A DNA stretch of 11,644 nucleotides from an uncultured Bacteroidales bacterium (GCA_937885465.1 CAKZZM010000087.1:1-11644), one strand, 5' to 3'. Counted from the stretch's first letter, positions 1 through 6,244 are shown. The notes: generated from the sequence alone by a model not told the origin. Translations and numbers: made by a program.

Positions 1-49
1 AACTTTCTGTAGGGTTTAGACACATAGGTAGTCAACCAAAATCAGGAAA

Positions 50-229
50 CTACAGTTGCTTATTCGCATTGTTGAAATCCACGAGAATGTATGAGCGGTA
101 TTCGTTTTTGGCAAATTCTTCTGCAATATAACTCTTGCCGATTCGTCTGGCTCCATCTATCATAACGGCTACTTTACCATGACGCTCTATTTTCCAGCGT
201 AATAACTCATTGTAAATCTTTCTTTTCAT
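50..229 (-). pseudogene. N-terminal stump of AAA_14/DUF4143-type ATPase
   Basis: Sixty residues starting at MKRKIYNELLRWK contain a Walker A loop (GARRIGKS) and then the strand ILVDF, as in the N-terminus of the bacterial AAA_14/DUF4143 (COG1373-like) ATPases. These normally exceed 370 residues and end in a winged helix and a nuclease-like domain. Here a TAG at 50-52 stops the frame right after the second strand, and the next codons do not resume the family, so this is a truncated remnant. An in-frame ATG lies 11 codons upstream (262), but the family usually starts at the MKR position. An intact-looking promoter precedes it at 320-351. It lies just upstream of a GT remnant, so it may be the decayed ATPase of a further cassette extending left of the window. 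Identification as this family is fairly sure; the cause of truncation is unknown. Confidence 0.7.
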
Positions 230-319
230 ATATAATTCACACGATTCCGACAGATAATACATTTAAAAAAATCACAATTCCAATATATTTAGATATAATA
301 TTTCTCACGTTTCTATCCG

Positions 320-351
320 CAAAAGTACTGCTTTTAATTGAAATATGCAAA
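320..351 (-). promoter_or_regulatory. Bacteroidota-type promoter of the truncated ATPase
   Basis: On the minus strand TTTG, exactly 20 nt, then TACTTTTG fits the primary sigma consensus of Bacteroides (TTTG N19-21 TAnnTTTG). It points at the truncated ATPase, about 90 nt before its ATG. The sequence upstream of the -7 box shares TTATTTGCATAT with the promoter of the ATPase at 4540-5823, which suggests related control regions. Confidence 0.7.
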
Positions 352-448
352 TAAAAAATGACAAATTTGTACCAGCCTGCAAAAGTGGACAGTTATTGTC
401 AAGTATGTCCAAATGTGAAAAAATGTAATTATAACAAAACAACCTAAA

Positions 449-487
449 ATATCCATCGTTATCCCCGTCTATAACGTGGCGGAATAA
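449..487 (+). pseudogene. 5' fragment of GT2 gene (copy of 2242-2279)
   Basis: Twelve codons read ISIVIPVYNVAE and then TAA. This is the opening beta strand and nucleotide-binding turn of a family-2 glycosyltransferase, almost identical to codons 6-17 of the gene at 2227 (ISIIIPVYNVAE). Identity stops abruptly at 486, where an A-run begins. The preceding codons (about 440-448) still resemble a GT start (QPK), but no in-frame ATG remains: the nearest, at 413, is followed at once by TGA. It cannot encode a protein and is best read as the left partner of the direct repeat flanking cassette 1. Confidence 0.8.
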
Positions 488-507
488 AAAAAACACCTCG
501 CGGAGGT
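486..507 (-). terminator. Intrinsic terminator of ATPase 1
   Basis: Read on the minus strand, ACCTC-CGC-GAGGT forms a short hairpin followed by eight T (486-493), about 45 nt after the ATPase 1 stop. An outer inverted repeat, GCGGAATAA (479-487) with TTATTCCGC (507-515), uses the end of the GT remnant as one arm and encloses the hairpin, giving an alternative larger fold. Confidence 0.7.
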
Positions 508-519
508 TATTCCGCAAAG

Positions 520-531
520 TGCTCTTTGACA
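520..531 (+). promoter_or_regulatory. boxA-like antitermination element, cassette 1
   Basis: TGCTCTTTGACA on the plus strand matches 11 of 12 positions of the E. coli rrn boxA (TGCTCTTTAACA), the NusB/NusE binding site that makes polymerase resist termination. It sits 13 nt after the hairpin and points along the GT operon, against the ATPase gene. Related sequences occupy the same place in cassettes 2 and 3. The match is seen; the function is inferred. Confidence 0.5.
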
Positions 532-546
532 TCATGTAATTCGATA
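528..546. repeat. Left inverted repeat of cassette 1
   Basis: GACATCATGTAATTCGATA is perfectly inverted at 2156-2174 (19 of 19). The pair encloses ATPase 1 and its promoter, and the repeat ends 7 nt from the ATPase stop codon. It overlaps the last bases of the boxA-like element. Confidence 0.85.
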
Positions 547-553
547 GAAACGA

Positions 554-1972
554 CTAAACAAACAAGTCATCCATCGTCAACTGAATCGGTATATCGTATG
601 AATATGCGTTAGGCGACAAGCCATAGGAGGTAATCATAACTATATGTATGCCTTTTCTCGTCTTTGATTTGTTTTGAAATACAGATACCTTATCTTGTAG
701 TTTGTCAAACTCATCTGCAGTAATCTCATATTTGCCTTTCGAGAATTTCATCTCGCAGACATTAATCACATCGTCACTCCGATTAATGAGCAAATCAATC
801 TGAACGCCATGTTCATGTTCATTTTGAGCACGATATGTCCATGAATATATTCCGGCAGAAATACCGGCGATACCCAATGCTCGGCGAATTTGTGCGCTAT
901 GCTGCATGCACACTCGTTCAAAGGCTAATCCGCTCCAAGCATTATATTGAGGTTTGCCGATAGATATACTCCAGAAATTCTCATCATCTATGGAGTGGTT
1001 AGCTAAAAACTTGAAATAGAATAATGTGAAATTATCTATGAGTTGATAAATAGTATCTCTCTTCTTTTTACCCAAGGCATTATACGAACGGATAAAATCA
1101 CATTGCTCCAATTCTTCTAACTTATCCGCTAATTTGCCTCCAAGATTGTTTTTAATGGCAGCATCTAATTCTTCTCTGGTCATTCCCGCTTTCTTGCTCC
1201 CGAGTGCTGTGACAATATCGATATATGGTTGTGGAGAGCGAAACAGAGAGGCGTAGAGCGCATCGAATTCATTGCGTAATTCTCCTCTTTCTGCAAAAAA
1301 CAGTTGATCAATATTTTGCGTCCATGACATGCCCTGTTTGAGAAGACTCCAGTAGTAGGGTATTCCCCCTAACACCATATAGGTCTCAAGTATGCTCTTG
1401 CGAGGCATTCGTAGCGCTCGCTTCTGGGCATATTGTTCACACTCTTTTAGCGTAAAAGGTCTGAGATATATTTGTCTTGTCAGTCGGTTATGCAGTCCCC
1501 CATAGTTGCGAACAATATTCCCAATTATCCACGATGTAGCACTGCCGCATACTATCAATATTATATCGCTCCGCATATTTGCCCATCCATTCCAGAAATG
1601 CTCTAATGCACTCACAAAGCGGCTTTTGGGAGTATCCATCCAAGGCATCTCATCAACGAAAACAATCTTTTTCGTTTGTGGAAGAGTAGCCAAATGTTGC
1701 TCTAAATGAAAGAACGCTAATGACCAAGATTTTAACTTTGGGACACGCTTCATTCCTGCGTTCAGCAATGACAAACGGAATTCCTCCAACTGGTCATTCA
1801 TATCTGCGTTAGCAACACCGGAATGCAGAAAAGCGAATTGACCTTGAAAGGTTTGCTTAACCAAGTAGGTCTTTCCCACACGCCGTCTACCATACACGGC
1901 ACAAAACTGTGACTCGTCGCTTTGTAGCAAAGATAATAATTCTTGCTGCTGTTTTTCTCGACCGATTAACAT
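554..1972 (-). CDS. AAA ATPase with C-terminal PD-(D/E)XK nuclease-like domain (ATPase 1)
   Basis: A 472-residue protein of the COG1672-like 'archaeal' ATPase family (ATPase_2/DUF234 architecture). Visible parts are Walker A GRRRVGKT (28-35), Walker B KIVFVDEM (102-109), a sensor strand ILIVCGSATSW (138-148), the family motifs GGLHNRL (158-164) and LGGIPYY (201-207), a winged-helix region at about 255-315, and a C-terminal nuclease-like core with QID at 391-393 and CEMK at 406-409, i.e. the D...ExK pattern of PD-(D/E)XK enzymes. The start at MLIGRE is chosen because it aligns with the paralogue at 6307 and sits downstream of a clear promoter; longer in-frame starts lie upstream of that promoter. 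The substrate is unknown; DNA is the likely target. It lies antisense to the GT operon. Family assignment is strong, the element role is inference. Confidence 0.9.
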   Translation of the reverse strand: MLIGREKQQQELLSLLQSDESQFCAVYGRRRVGKTYLVKQTFQGQFAFLHSGVANADMNDQLEEFRLSLLNAGMKRVPKLKSWSLAFFHLEQHLATLPQTKKIVFVDEMPWMDTPKSRFVSALEHFWNGWANMRSDIILIVCGSATSWIIGNIVRNYGGLHNRLTRQIYLRPFTLKECEQYAQKRALRMPRKSILETYMVLGGIPYYWSLLKQGMSWTQNIDQLFFAERGELRNEFDALYASLFRSPQPYIDIVTALGSKKAGMTREELDAAIKNNLGGKLADKLEELEQCDFIRSYNALGKKKRDTIYQLIDNFTLFYFKFLANHSIDDENFWSISIGKPQYNAWSGLAFERVCMQHSAQIRRALGIAGISAGIYSWTYRAQNEHEHGVQIDLLINRSDDVINVCEMKFSKGKYEITADEFDKLQDKVSVFQNKSKTRKGIHIVMITSYGLSPNAYSYDIPIQLTMDDLFV

Positions 1973-2012
1973 AAAGGTATTTACAATTTGAATATTTATT
2001 TGAAATTCGGTG

Positions 2013-2044
2013 CAAAGATACAAATTATTTCCAAAATGTGCAAA
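2013..2044 (-). promoter_or_regulatory. Promoter of ATPase 1
   Basis: Minus strand TTTG, exactly 20 nt, TATCTTTG: a full match to the Bacteroides primary promoter, about 40 nt before the ATG at 1972. Because it lies inside the inverted repeats, ATPase transcripts do not contain the right repeat. Confidence 0.8.
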
Positions 2045-2155
2045 TATAAAGACAGAAAATGGATAAAATAATGCAAAATTAGAATTAAACTTTCCAAAAA
2101 GCCACCAAAAATATGAGTTAATGGAAAATATACCGGTATTTTTAATTTGTTTATA

Positions 2156-2174
2156 TATCGAATTACATGATGTC
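2156..2174. repeat. Right inverted repeat of cassette 1
   Basis: TATCGAATTACATGATGTC is the exact reverse complement of 528-546. It is followed by about 50 nt of A-rich leader and then the ATG of the restored glycosyltransferase. The stretch 2045-2155 between promoter and repeat contains AAAAATA (2107-2113) facing TATTTTT (2137-2143), a weak echo of the CCGCCAAAAATA arms around ATPase 3. Confidence 0.85.
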
Positions 2175-2226
2175 TCTGCTTGAGAGTAAGCACAACGAAT
2201 AAACAAATATAACAACAATATAGAAC

Positions 2227-3033
2227 ATGCATCAATACAACATATCCATCATTATTCCCGTCTATAACGTGGCGGAATATATCACTGAGTGCCTGCAATC
2301 GGTGATGCGGCAGACATACCAAGGAGCAATAGAGTGCATCCTTGTGGATGACTGCGGAACGGATGATAGTATCGCTATTGCCGAGCAACTGATTGCCGAT
2401 TACAATTCCGCCAAAAGCAAAGAGCAAACTACCGAAAGCAAATTCGAGTTCAAGATTCTCCATCACGACCACAATCGCGGTCTCTCTGCTGCTCGCAATA
2501 CCGGAACCGATGCCGCCATAGGCGAATATATCTACTACCTTGATTCGGACGATTATATCTCCGATGATTGCATAGAGGTTTTGGCAGAGCCATTGAAACA
2601 GAAAGAGTATGATATGGTTTTAGGCGACATTCAACCATTCGGAGATAACACTAATTTGCAGTACTTTTTTGTCGTAGAAAATGAAATAAATGGCAATAAA
2701 TCCATCTTTACTTACTATGCAAACAGGCAGTTGTATGTCATGGCATGGAACAAATTATGCAGGCGTTCATTCCTAAAGAATAATGATATTACTTTCTTAG
2801 AAGGACAACTGCACGAGGATGAATTGTGGACATATAAAGTGATGAGTCGTATTGATTCAATAGCCATTCAACATTCATATTCGTATTTTTATCGCTCGCG
2901 TGGTGGGTCTATCGCCAATACAAATAACCTCACTAACGGAATGAAAGCAAAGTCATATTTTGATACAATTCAATACATAATATTACATCCATACGATAAT
3001 GATGAATTGTATTCAAAGGTGGTTGACTTCTAA
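2227..3033 (+). CDS. Family-2 glycosyltransferase, prematurely stopped
   Basis: A GT-A fold glycosyltransferase that would transfer a sugar from a nucleotide-sugar in capsule, O-antigen or exopolysaccharide synthesis. Seen are the N-terminal strand ISIIIPVYNVAEY (6-18), ILVDDCGTDDS (38-48), the RGLSAARNTG helix (84-93), the metal-binding LDSDD (105-109) and the acceptor-side HEDEL (196-200). The frame stops at a TAA (3031-3033) after 268 residues, but the same frame continues open to 3234, which would give about 335 residues, the usual length. The stop therefore looks like a nonsense mutation removing the C-terminal helices; the catalytic core is intact, so activity cannot be excluded. The first 17 codons are partly duplicated at 449-487, upstream of cassette 1. 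The sugar specificity is unknown. Confidence 0.85.
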   Translation: MHQYNISIIIPVYNVAEYITECLQSVMRQTYQGAIECILVDDCGTDDSIAIAEQLIADYNSAKSKEQTTESKFEFKILHHDHNRGLSAARNTGTDAAIGEYIYYLDSDDYISDDCIEVLAEPLKQKEYDMVLGDIQPFGDNTNLQYFFVVENEINGNKSIFTYYANRQLYVMAWNKLCRRSFLKNNDITFLEGQLHEDELWTYKVMSRIDSIAIQHSYSYFYRSRGGSIANTNNLTNGMKAKSYFDTIQYIILHPYDNDELYSKVVDF

Positions 3034-3234
3034 GTAACAATGTATATTGGTCTTGCACTTTCTTCAAATATGCCATTCTACTCTCAATACAAATATATAC
3101 GTTGTCATTATTTACCCCAAGGCAAAGCTTCTCAAATTGGCATTCAAAGTCATTTCAAAATGCCGGTTCTGATAGGTTATTGTTTTGCAAAGTTATGGTA
3201 TTGGTGTAAGCAAAACCTTAAATTTAACAAATAA
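3034..3234 (+). pseudogene. C-terminal continuation of the GT2 gene after an in-frame stop
   Basis: Directly after the TAA at 3031-3033 the same frame runs on for 66 codons (VTMYIGLALSSNM... to QNLKFNK) and ends with TAA 4 nt before the next gene. The aromatic and basic composition ending in a lysine-rich tail is typical of GT2 C-termini. A start at the ATG at 3040 would give 64 residues with no sign of its own leader. It is most simply the detached C-terminus of the gene at 2227. Confidence 0.65.
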
Positions 3235-3238
3235 GCAC

Positions 3239-4414
3239 ATGAACATACTCTTTGTATCGCCGTCATTTAATCCATTGGATGGCACAGGCTGGGGCTCAAC
3301 ACAACGCACAAACTTACTCTTTGAAGCCTGTGTCCAATTGGGACATGTGGATATAATCACGTTTGTGGATGGGGTACAATCCACGCGGGAAGATTGTACC
3401 GTATTATATTCCGACTCAGCACCAAAAGCCCCGCACACTGAAGGGCGTCTGATGAAGTTCCTACGGATGTTAATGCCGCTTAATCCGTACGCTATGTTCC
3501 CTAAAAATAAGCGTTGCGCAGATATTGTCAAAGGATTGATTGCTCAAAAGCACTATGATTTGATTGTATGCAGGTACATACCGGAAGCAATGATGAGCGG
3601 TTTATATGATTATGCGGACAGGCTTGTGATTGATATAGACGACAACCCCTGTGACGTTGAACGTACCGCAGCTCGCACTTCACGAACTTGGCGCAACAGA
3701 ATATATCATCGCTACCGCGCGGCAAGCATTGAAAAGGTAGTGGATAAAATACAACGAGCGTGCAGACTTACTTTCTATGCCAACCCCGAGCAGGCCACTT
3801 ATAGTAACTCTGCCTATCTGCCTAATATTCCTTTCTATGAATACGATTTGCCGCTCGCACAATATGCTATGACTGCACCTCGTATGTTGTTTGTCGGTAA
3901 TATGAGTTATGGTCCCAATGCGCAAGGTGTGGACAGATTTATTGATAAAGTATTCCCTGAAATCCGAAGATTGATTCCGAATGTTGAACTGCATTTAGTC
4001 GGAGGGTGTAATCAGCAATCCTATTTGGACAAATGGAGCAATACGGATGGAGTGCAATATATGGGTTTCGTAGAAGACCTGCGGCAAGAGTATCAAGAAG
4101 CGCGAATGGTAGTTGTACCAATATACGGCGGAGCAGGTACGAATATCAAGGTCTTGGAAGCGATGCGGATGAAGCGTCCGTGCGTAACAACAACTTACGG
4201 AGTGCGTGGGTTTAGGGAGTATTTTGATGATGGTAAAGAAATCATGATAGCAGGGAGCGATGAGTCGTTTGCAGAAAAAGCTGTCTCTTTGTTGTGCGAT
4301 GAGCAAATGAACCACGCAATAGCGACTAAAGCATATGCTGCCATGTCAGCACATTTTTCGCGCAAGGCATTTTATGAGATTGTAGAACACAACTTAAAAA
4401 GTGTATCATGTTAG
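3239..4414 (+). CDS. GT4-type (glycosyl transferases group 1) glycosyltransferase
   Basis: A 391-residue GT-B fold transferase. The N-terminal Rossmann domain begins MNILFVSPSFNPLDGTGWGSTQR, with the acceptor-side glycine-rich loop. The C-terminal domain begins near MLFVGNMSYGPN (216-227) and shows LHLVGG (251-256), GVQYMGFVED (271-280) and the donor-binding GAGTNIKVLEAM (298-309), where E307 is the conserved glutamate contacting the sugar nucleotide. The start at 3239 lies 4 nt after the stop of the preceding frame; a longer in-frame start at 3185 would overlap that gene. Its stop codon overlaps the ATG of the GT2 fragment at 4408 (ATGTTAG), so before insertion the two genes were translationally coupled. 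It probably acts in the cytoplasm on a lipid-linked glycan. Specificity cannot be read from the sequence. Confidence 0.9.
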   Translation: MNILFVSPSFNPLDGTGWGSTQRTNLLFEACVQLGHVDIITFVDGVQSTREDCTVLYSDSAPKAPHTEGRLMKFLRMLMPLNPYAMFPKNKRCADIVKGLIAQKHYDLIVCRYIPEAMMSGLYDYADRLVIDIDDNPCDVERTAARTSRTWRNRIYHRYRAASIEKVVDKIQRACRLTFYANPEQATYSNSAYLPNIPFYEYDLPLAQYAMTAPRMLFVGNMSYGPNAQGVDRFIDKVFPEIRRLIPNVELHLVGGCNQQSYLDKWSNTDGVQYMGFVEDLRQEYQEARMVVVPIYGGAGTNIKVLEAMRMKRPCVTTTYGVRGFREYFDDGKEIMIAGSDESFAEKAVSLLCDEQMNHAIATKAYAAMSAHFSRKAFYEIVEHNLKSVSC

Positions 4415-4479
4415 TCTCCTTTATCATACCATCCTACAACTCCGCGCACACGGTCAAGAGGTGTTTGAATGAGAAATAA
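4408..4479 (+). pseudogene. 5' fragment A of the GT2 gene intact at 7882
   Basis: A 23-codon frame reads MLVSFIIPSYNSAHTVKRCL and then NEK-stop. Its first 20 codons match the gene at 7882 with one amino-acid change (H for Y at 14). At DNA level about 50 of 60 bases agree, and nearly all differences are synonymous, so the two copies diverged while both coded for protein. Homology ends near 4468. The ATG overlaps the stop of the GT4 gene, marking the original position of the second GT2 gene in the operon. Confidence 0.8.
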
Positions 4480-4503
4480 AAAACACGGAGCATGAACTCC
4501 GTG
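4474..4503 (-). terminator. Intrinsic terminator of ATPase 2
   Basis: CACGGAG (4484-4490) pairs with CTCCGTG (4497-4503) around a 6-nt loop. On the minus strand it is followed by six T and a T-rich tail, about 37 nt after the ATPase 2 stop codon. Confidence 0.8.
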
Positions 4504-4509
4504 CAAAAC

Positions 4510-4520
4510 GATCTTTGACA
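4510..4520 (+). promoter_or_regulatory. boxA-like element, cassette 2
   Basis: GATCTTTGACA on the plus strand lies 7 nt after the hairpin. The 22 bases 4510-4531 are identical to 6158-6179 in cassette 3, and the core CTTTGACAT is shared with cassette 1. The resemblance is to rRNA leader boxA sequences; a role in letting the GT operon read through the antisense ATPase gene is inferred. Confidence 0.45.
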
Positions 4521-4533
4521 TATTGGATTTAGA
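4517..4533. repeat. Left inverted repeat of cassette 2
   Basis: GACATATTGGATTTAGA pairs with 6010-6026 in inverted orientation: ten consecutive matches (TCTAAATCCA) and 14 of 17 overall. It lies 6 nt from the ATPase 2 stop codon, matching the placement in cassette 1. Confidence 0.65.
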
Positions 4534-4539
4534 TTCTAT

Positions 4540-5823
4540 TTATGGACGTAAGCTTGTGAGCGGAACGACATATATACCATCTTCACGGCAATAAGCATAT
4601 TGGCCAACAGCAGTAATAATCATTTTGAATGAAGGTGCGTTCATCTTGGATGTATCAATCTTCTTTTCAAGGAGCAATAAGTTCTTTGCTCCCTCATTGA
4701 TGAGAGTTTCACCTCCAAGCTTGATTTCTACTAACGCATAGTGACCATTACGTAAATGTATAATGGTATCGCATTCCAGATTATTACTGTCACGATAGTG
4801 AAATACCTGACCGTCATTAGCTTCAGCATATACGCGCAGGTCTCGTACCGCCATTGTCTCGAACAAGAAACCCAACGTGTTCATGTCCTTCATAAGATCT
4901 GCAGGTCCTATGCCTAATGCAGCGGCTGCAATACTGGGATCAACAAAATAGCGTGTGTCTGATGTGCGGATAGAAGCTTTGCTCCGTAGGTTTGGATTCC
5001 ATGCCGCCATATCTTCAATGACAAACAGGGCACGAAGTGCATTTAAATACGATGCAATCGTAGTGTCACTAAGTGTATTGTCGTCGTTAGCCTTCATATC
5101 TTTTATGATGGTTGAAATAGGCGCTTGTGAACCTTGCAGACGCGCATAACTGCGTAATAGACGGCGTGTGTTAGCCTCGCTACGATATACATCATCTACA
5201 TCGTTGATGTCAGTGGTAACAAGGGCATCCACATAGTTATAGGCTTGCTTAAGGGCGGTTCGTTCCGATTTGCCGATAGCTTTAGGCCACCCACCACGGC
5301 ATACCAGATAACATATTTCTGATAGGCTCCTTTGCATGGCAGATGCTGATTTAAAAGGTCCATTGAATAATTGCCCCAATGATACTTCTCCGCTGCTTTC
5401 GCCTGATTCCCAAAGCGACATCGGACGCATCTTGATTCGCCCGACTCTTCCTGTCCCTGTGTGACTTACGAGACCTTTTTTCTTTAGACGGGTGCTACCT
5501 GTTAAAATAAACAGCCCATCTTTATTACTACGGTCAACAACAAAGCGACAGGCATCCCATAACTGAGGGAAATTTTGCCATTCATCCAATAAACGGGGGG
5601 ATTGTCCCTTGAGAAGTTGCTGAACATCCATCTCTGCCAAGCGAGCATATTCAATGGCTTCTTGGGGATTATCAAGATAGATGACACTCTGAGCCTGTTG
5701 CAATGAAGTGGTCGTCTTACCACACCATTTAGGACCTTCAACCAGAACCATGCCCGCCGCTTCCAATTGCAGCGATAACTCATCATCAACAACACGTTTC
5801 TTGTATTTAAATCCTGACTCCAT
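4540..5823 (-). CDS. AAA_14/DUF4143 ATPase with nuclease-like C-terminus (ATPase 2)
   Basis: A 427-residue protein. Seen are Walker A GPKWCGKT (30-37), the VIYLDNP strand (47-53), Walker B-like RLLDEWQN (77-84), the sensor strand FILTGST (105-111), a GRVGRIKMRPMSLWESGE segment (125-142) typical of the AAA_14 family, a winged helix around 235-275 (SDTTIASYLNALRALFVIED), and a C-terminal DUF4143 core ECDTII (350-355) with VEIKLGG (365-371), giving D352...E366-x-K368 of the PD-(D/E)XK fold. The length is normal, so the gene looks intact. The ATG at 5823 follows a strong promoter by about 25 nt. Biochemical targets of this family are unknown. It is transcribed against the GT operon and has its own terminator. 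It is not closely related to ATPases 1 and 3 outside the general architecture. Confidence 0.9.
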   Translation of the reverse strand: MESGFKYKKRVVDDELSLQLEAAGMVLVEGPKWCGKTTTSLQQAQSVIYLDNPQEAIEYARLAEMDVQQLLKGQSPRLLDEWQNFPQLWDACRFVVDRSNKDGLFILTGSTRLKKKGLVSHTGTGRVGRIKMRPMSLWESGESSGEVSLGQLFNGPFKSASAMQRSLSEICYLVCRGGWPKAIGKSERTALKQAYNYVDALVTTDINDVDDVYRSEANTRRLLRSYARLQGSQAPISTIIKDMKANDDNTLSDTTIASYLNALRALFVIEDMAAWNPNLRSKASIRTSDTRYFVDPSIAAAALGIGPADLMKDMNTLGFLFETMAVRDLRVYAEANDGQVFHYRDSNNLECDTIIHLRNGHYALVEIKLGGETLINEGAKNLLLLEKKIDTSKMNAPSFKMIITAVGQYAYCREDGIYVVPLTSLRP

Positions 5824-5847
5824 ATTACTTGTTTTTCAAATTTGCTG

Positions 5848-5879
5848 CAAAGGTAGTAAAAATAAATGATATATGCAAA
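5848..5879 (-). promoter_or_regulatory. Promoter of ATPase 2
   Basis: Minus strand TTTG, exactly 20 nt, TACCTTTG: a full Bacteroides primary-promoter match with a leader of about 20-25 nt to the ATG. Confidence 0.8.
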
Positions 5880-5908
5880 TAATTTTCAATATTTTTTTGC
5901 TAAATATA

Positions 5909-6000
5909 GATTTTTTACTTGGCGATTTGTGGATTTTTTGTTTGGCGATATGTCGGTTGTTCATTCAGTAATTTGTTGGAGATTCATTCAGTAATTTGTA
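5909..6000 (+). repeat. Four tandem 23-bp repeats upstream of ATPase 2
   Basis: Four consecutive 23-bp units start at 5909, 5932, 5955 and 5978. Units 1 and 2 share GATTTTTT..TTGGCGAT.TGT; units 3 and 4 share the 17-bp TTCATTCAGTAATTTGT exactly. All four end in AT(T/A)TGT. They lie between the ATPase promoter and the right inverted repeat and look like iterons or operator sites. TTGGCG at 23-bp spacing also occurs upstream of ATPase 3. Confidence 0.65.
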
Positions 6001-6009
6001 GATAATGAT

Positions 6010-6026
6010 TCTAAATCCATCATGTA
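6010..6026. repeat. Right inverted repeat of cassette 2
   Basis: TCTAAATCCATCATGTA is the imperfect inverse of 4517-4533. It is enclosed in a local hairpin, AATGATT (6005-6011) with AATCATT (6026-6032). It also contains CATCATGTAAT, which is found unchanged in the left repeat of cassette 1 (530-540). Confidence 0.6.
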
Positions 6027-6061
6027 ATCATTATTAAGAATAATAAACTAAGTGATATAAC

Positions 6062-6121
6062 ATGTTAGTCTCTGTATCATACCGTCCTATAACTCCGCGC
6101 ACACTGTCAAGAGGTGTTTGA
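6062..6121 (+). pseudogene. 5' fragment B of the GT2 gene, frameshifted
   Basis: ATGTTAGTCTC... again copies the start of the gene at 7882, but one base is missing at about 6072-6075, so the frame reads MLVSVSYRP and ends at TGA 6119-6121. Its first half (TCT, CCG, TAT codons) resembles the intact gene, while the second half (GTC AAG AGG TGT) resembles fragment A, so the fragment is mosaic. It cannot make a GT product. Confidence 0.8.
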
Positions 6122-6131
6122 GTGAATAATA

Positions 6132-6148
6132 CATAGGCTACACCTATG
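6132..6148 (+). repeat. Hairpin CATAGG-ctaca-CCTATG
   Basis: A 6-bp stem with a 5-nt loop stands where cassettes 1 and 2 carry their minus-strand terminators. Here no T-run flanks it and no gene ends at it, so it may be a decayed terminator from an earlier opposite orientation or a structural part of the cassette end. Confidence 0.55.
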
Positions 6149-6157
6149 ATAAACTAT

Positions 6158-6168
6158 GATCTTTGACA
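6158..6168 (+). promoter_or_regulatory. boxA-like element, cassette 3
   Basis: GATCTTTGACA is identical to cassette 2 through position 6179. It points along the GT operon, 9 nt after the hairpin, and precedes the left inverted repeat. Confidence 0.45.
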
Positions 6169-6182
6169 TATTGGATTTACCG
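6167..6182. repeat. Left inverted repeat of cassette 3
   Basis: CATATTGGATTTACCG is perfectly inverted at 7786-7801 (16 of 16). It lies upstream of the ATPase 3 promoter, so only transcripts started further upstream carry it. Confidence 0.85.
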
Positions 6183-6244
6183 TAAAAGAGTAAAGGATGG
6201 CATATAAACTGTCAAAATTGACAAAAGTTGGCGTTTTTATTGAA

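Larger units (their letters stand above)
449..2241. mobile_element. ATPase cassette 1 inserted at the 5' end of a GT2 gene
   Basis: This is a unit of about 1.8 kb lying between two copies of a 38-bp stretch of glycosyltransferase coding sequence (449-486 and 2242-2279, 36 of 38 identical). In order it holds the broken GT start, a terminator hairpin, a boxA-like element, a 19-bp inverted repeat, a minus-strand ATPase-nuclease gene with its own promoter, the matching inverted repeat, and a leader of about 50 nt before the restored GT ATG. No transposase is present. Mobility is inferred from the direct repeats, the inverted repeats and the recurrence of the same layout at 4408-6061 and 6062-7881. 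Exact element ends are uncertain. Confidence 0.6.
4408..6061. mobile_element. ATPase cassette 2
   Basis: A unit of about 1.65 kb between two copies of the 5' end of the GT2 gene now intact at 7882. Order: GT start fragment, terminator hairpin, boxA-like element, left inverted repeat, minus-strand ATPase gene, promoter, four 23-bp tandem repeats, right inverted repeat, A/T-rich leader, and the next GT fragment. The ATPase belongs to a different family (AAA_14/DUF4143) from those in cassettes 1 and 3, although the cassette ends are shared, so the ends rather than the ATPase type define the element. Confidence 0.55.

Noticed and set aside
1973..2218. N-terminal extension of ATPase 1 by 82 residues
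   Set aside because: It lies across and upstream of a perfect promoter, has no family similarity, and the paralogue at 6307 starts at the equivalent of MLIGRE.
1996..2472. Minus-strand frame of 158 codons overlapping the GT2 start and cassette 1 right end
   Set aside because: It is the complement of GT2 codons plus intergenic AT-rich sequence; the resemblance to the frame at 305-535 only reflects the duplicated GT start on the other strand.
5909..6000. CRISPR array
   Set aside because: The repeats are directly adjacent without spacers and differ between pairs of units; no cas genes are present.
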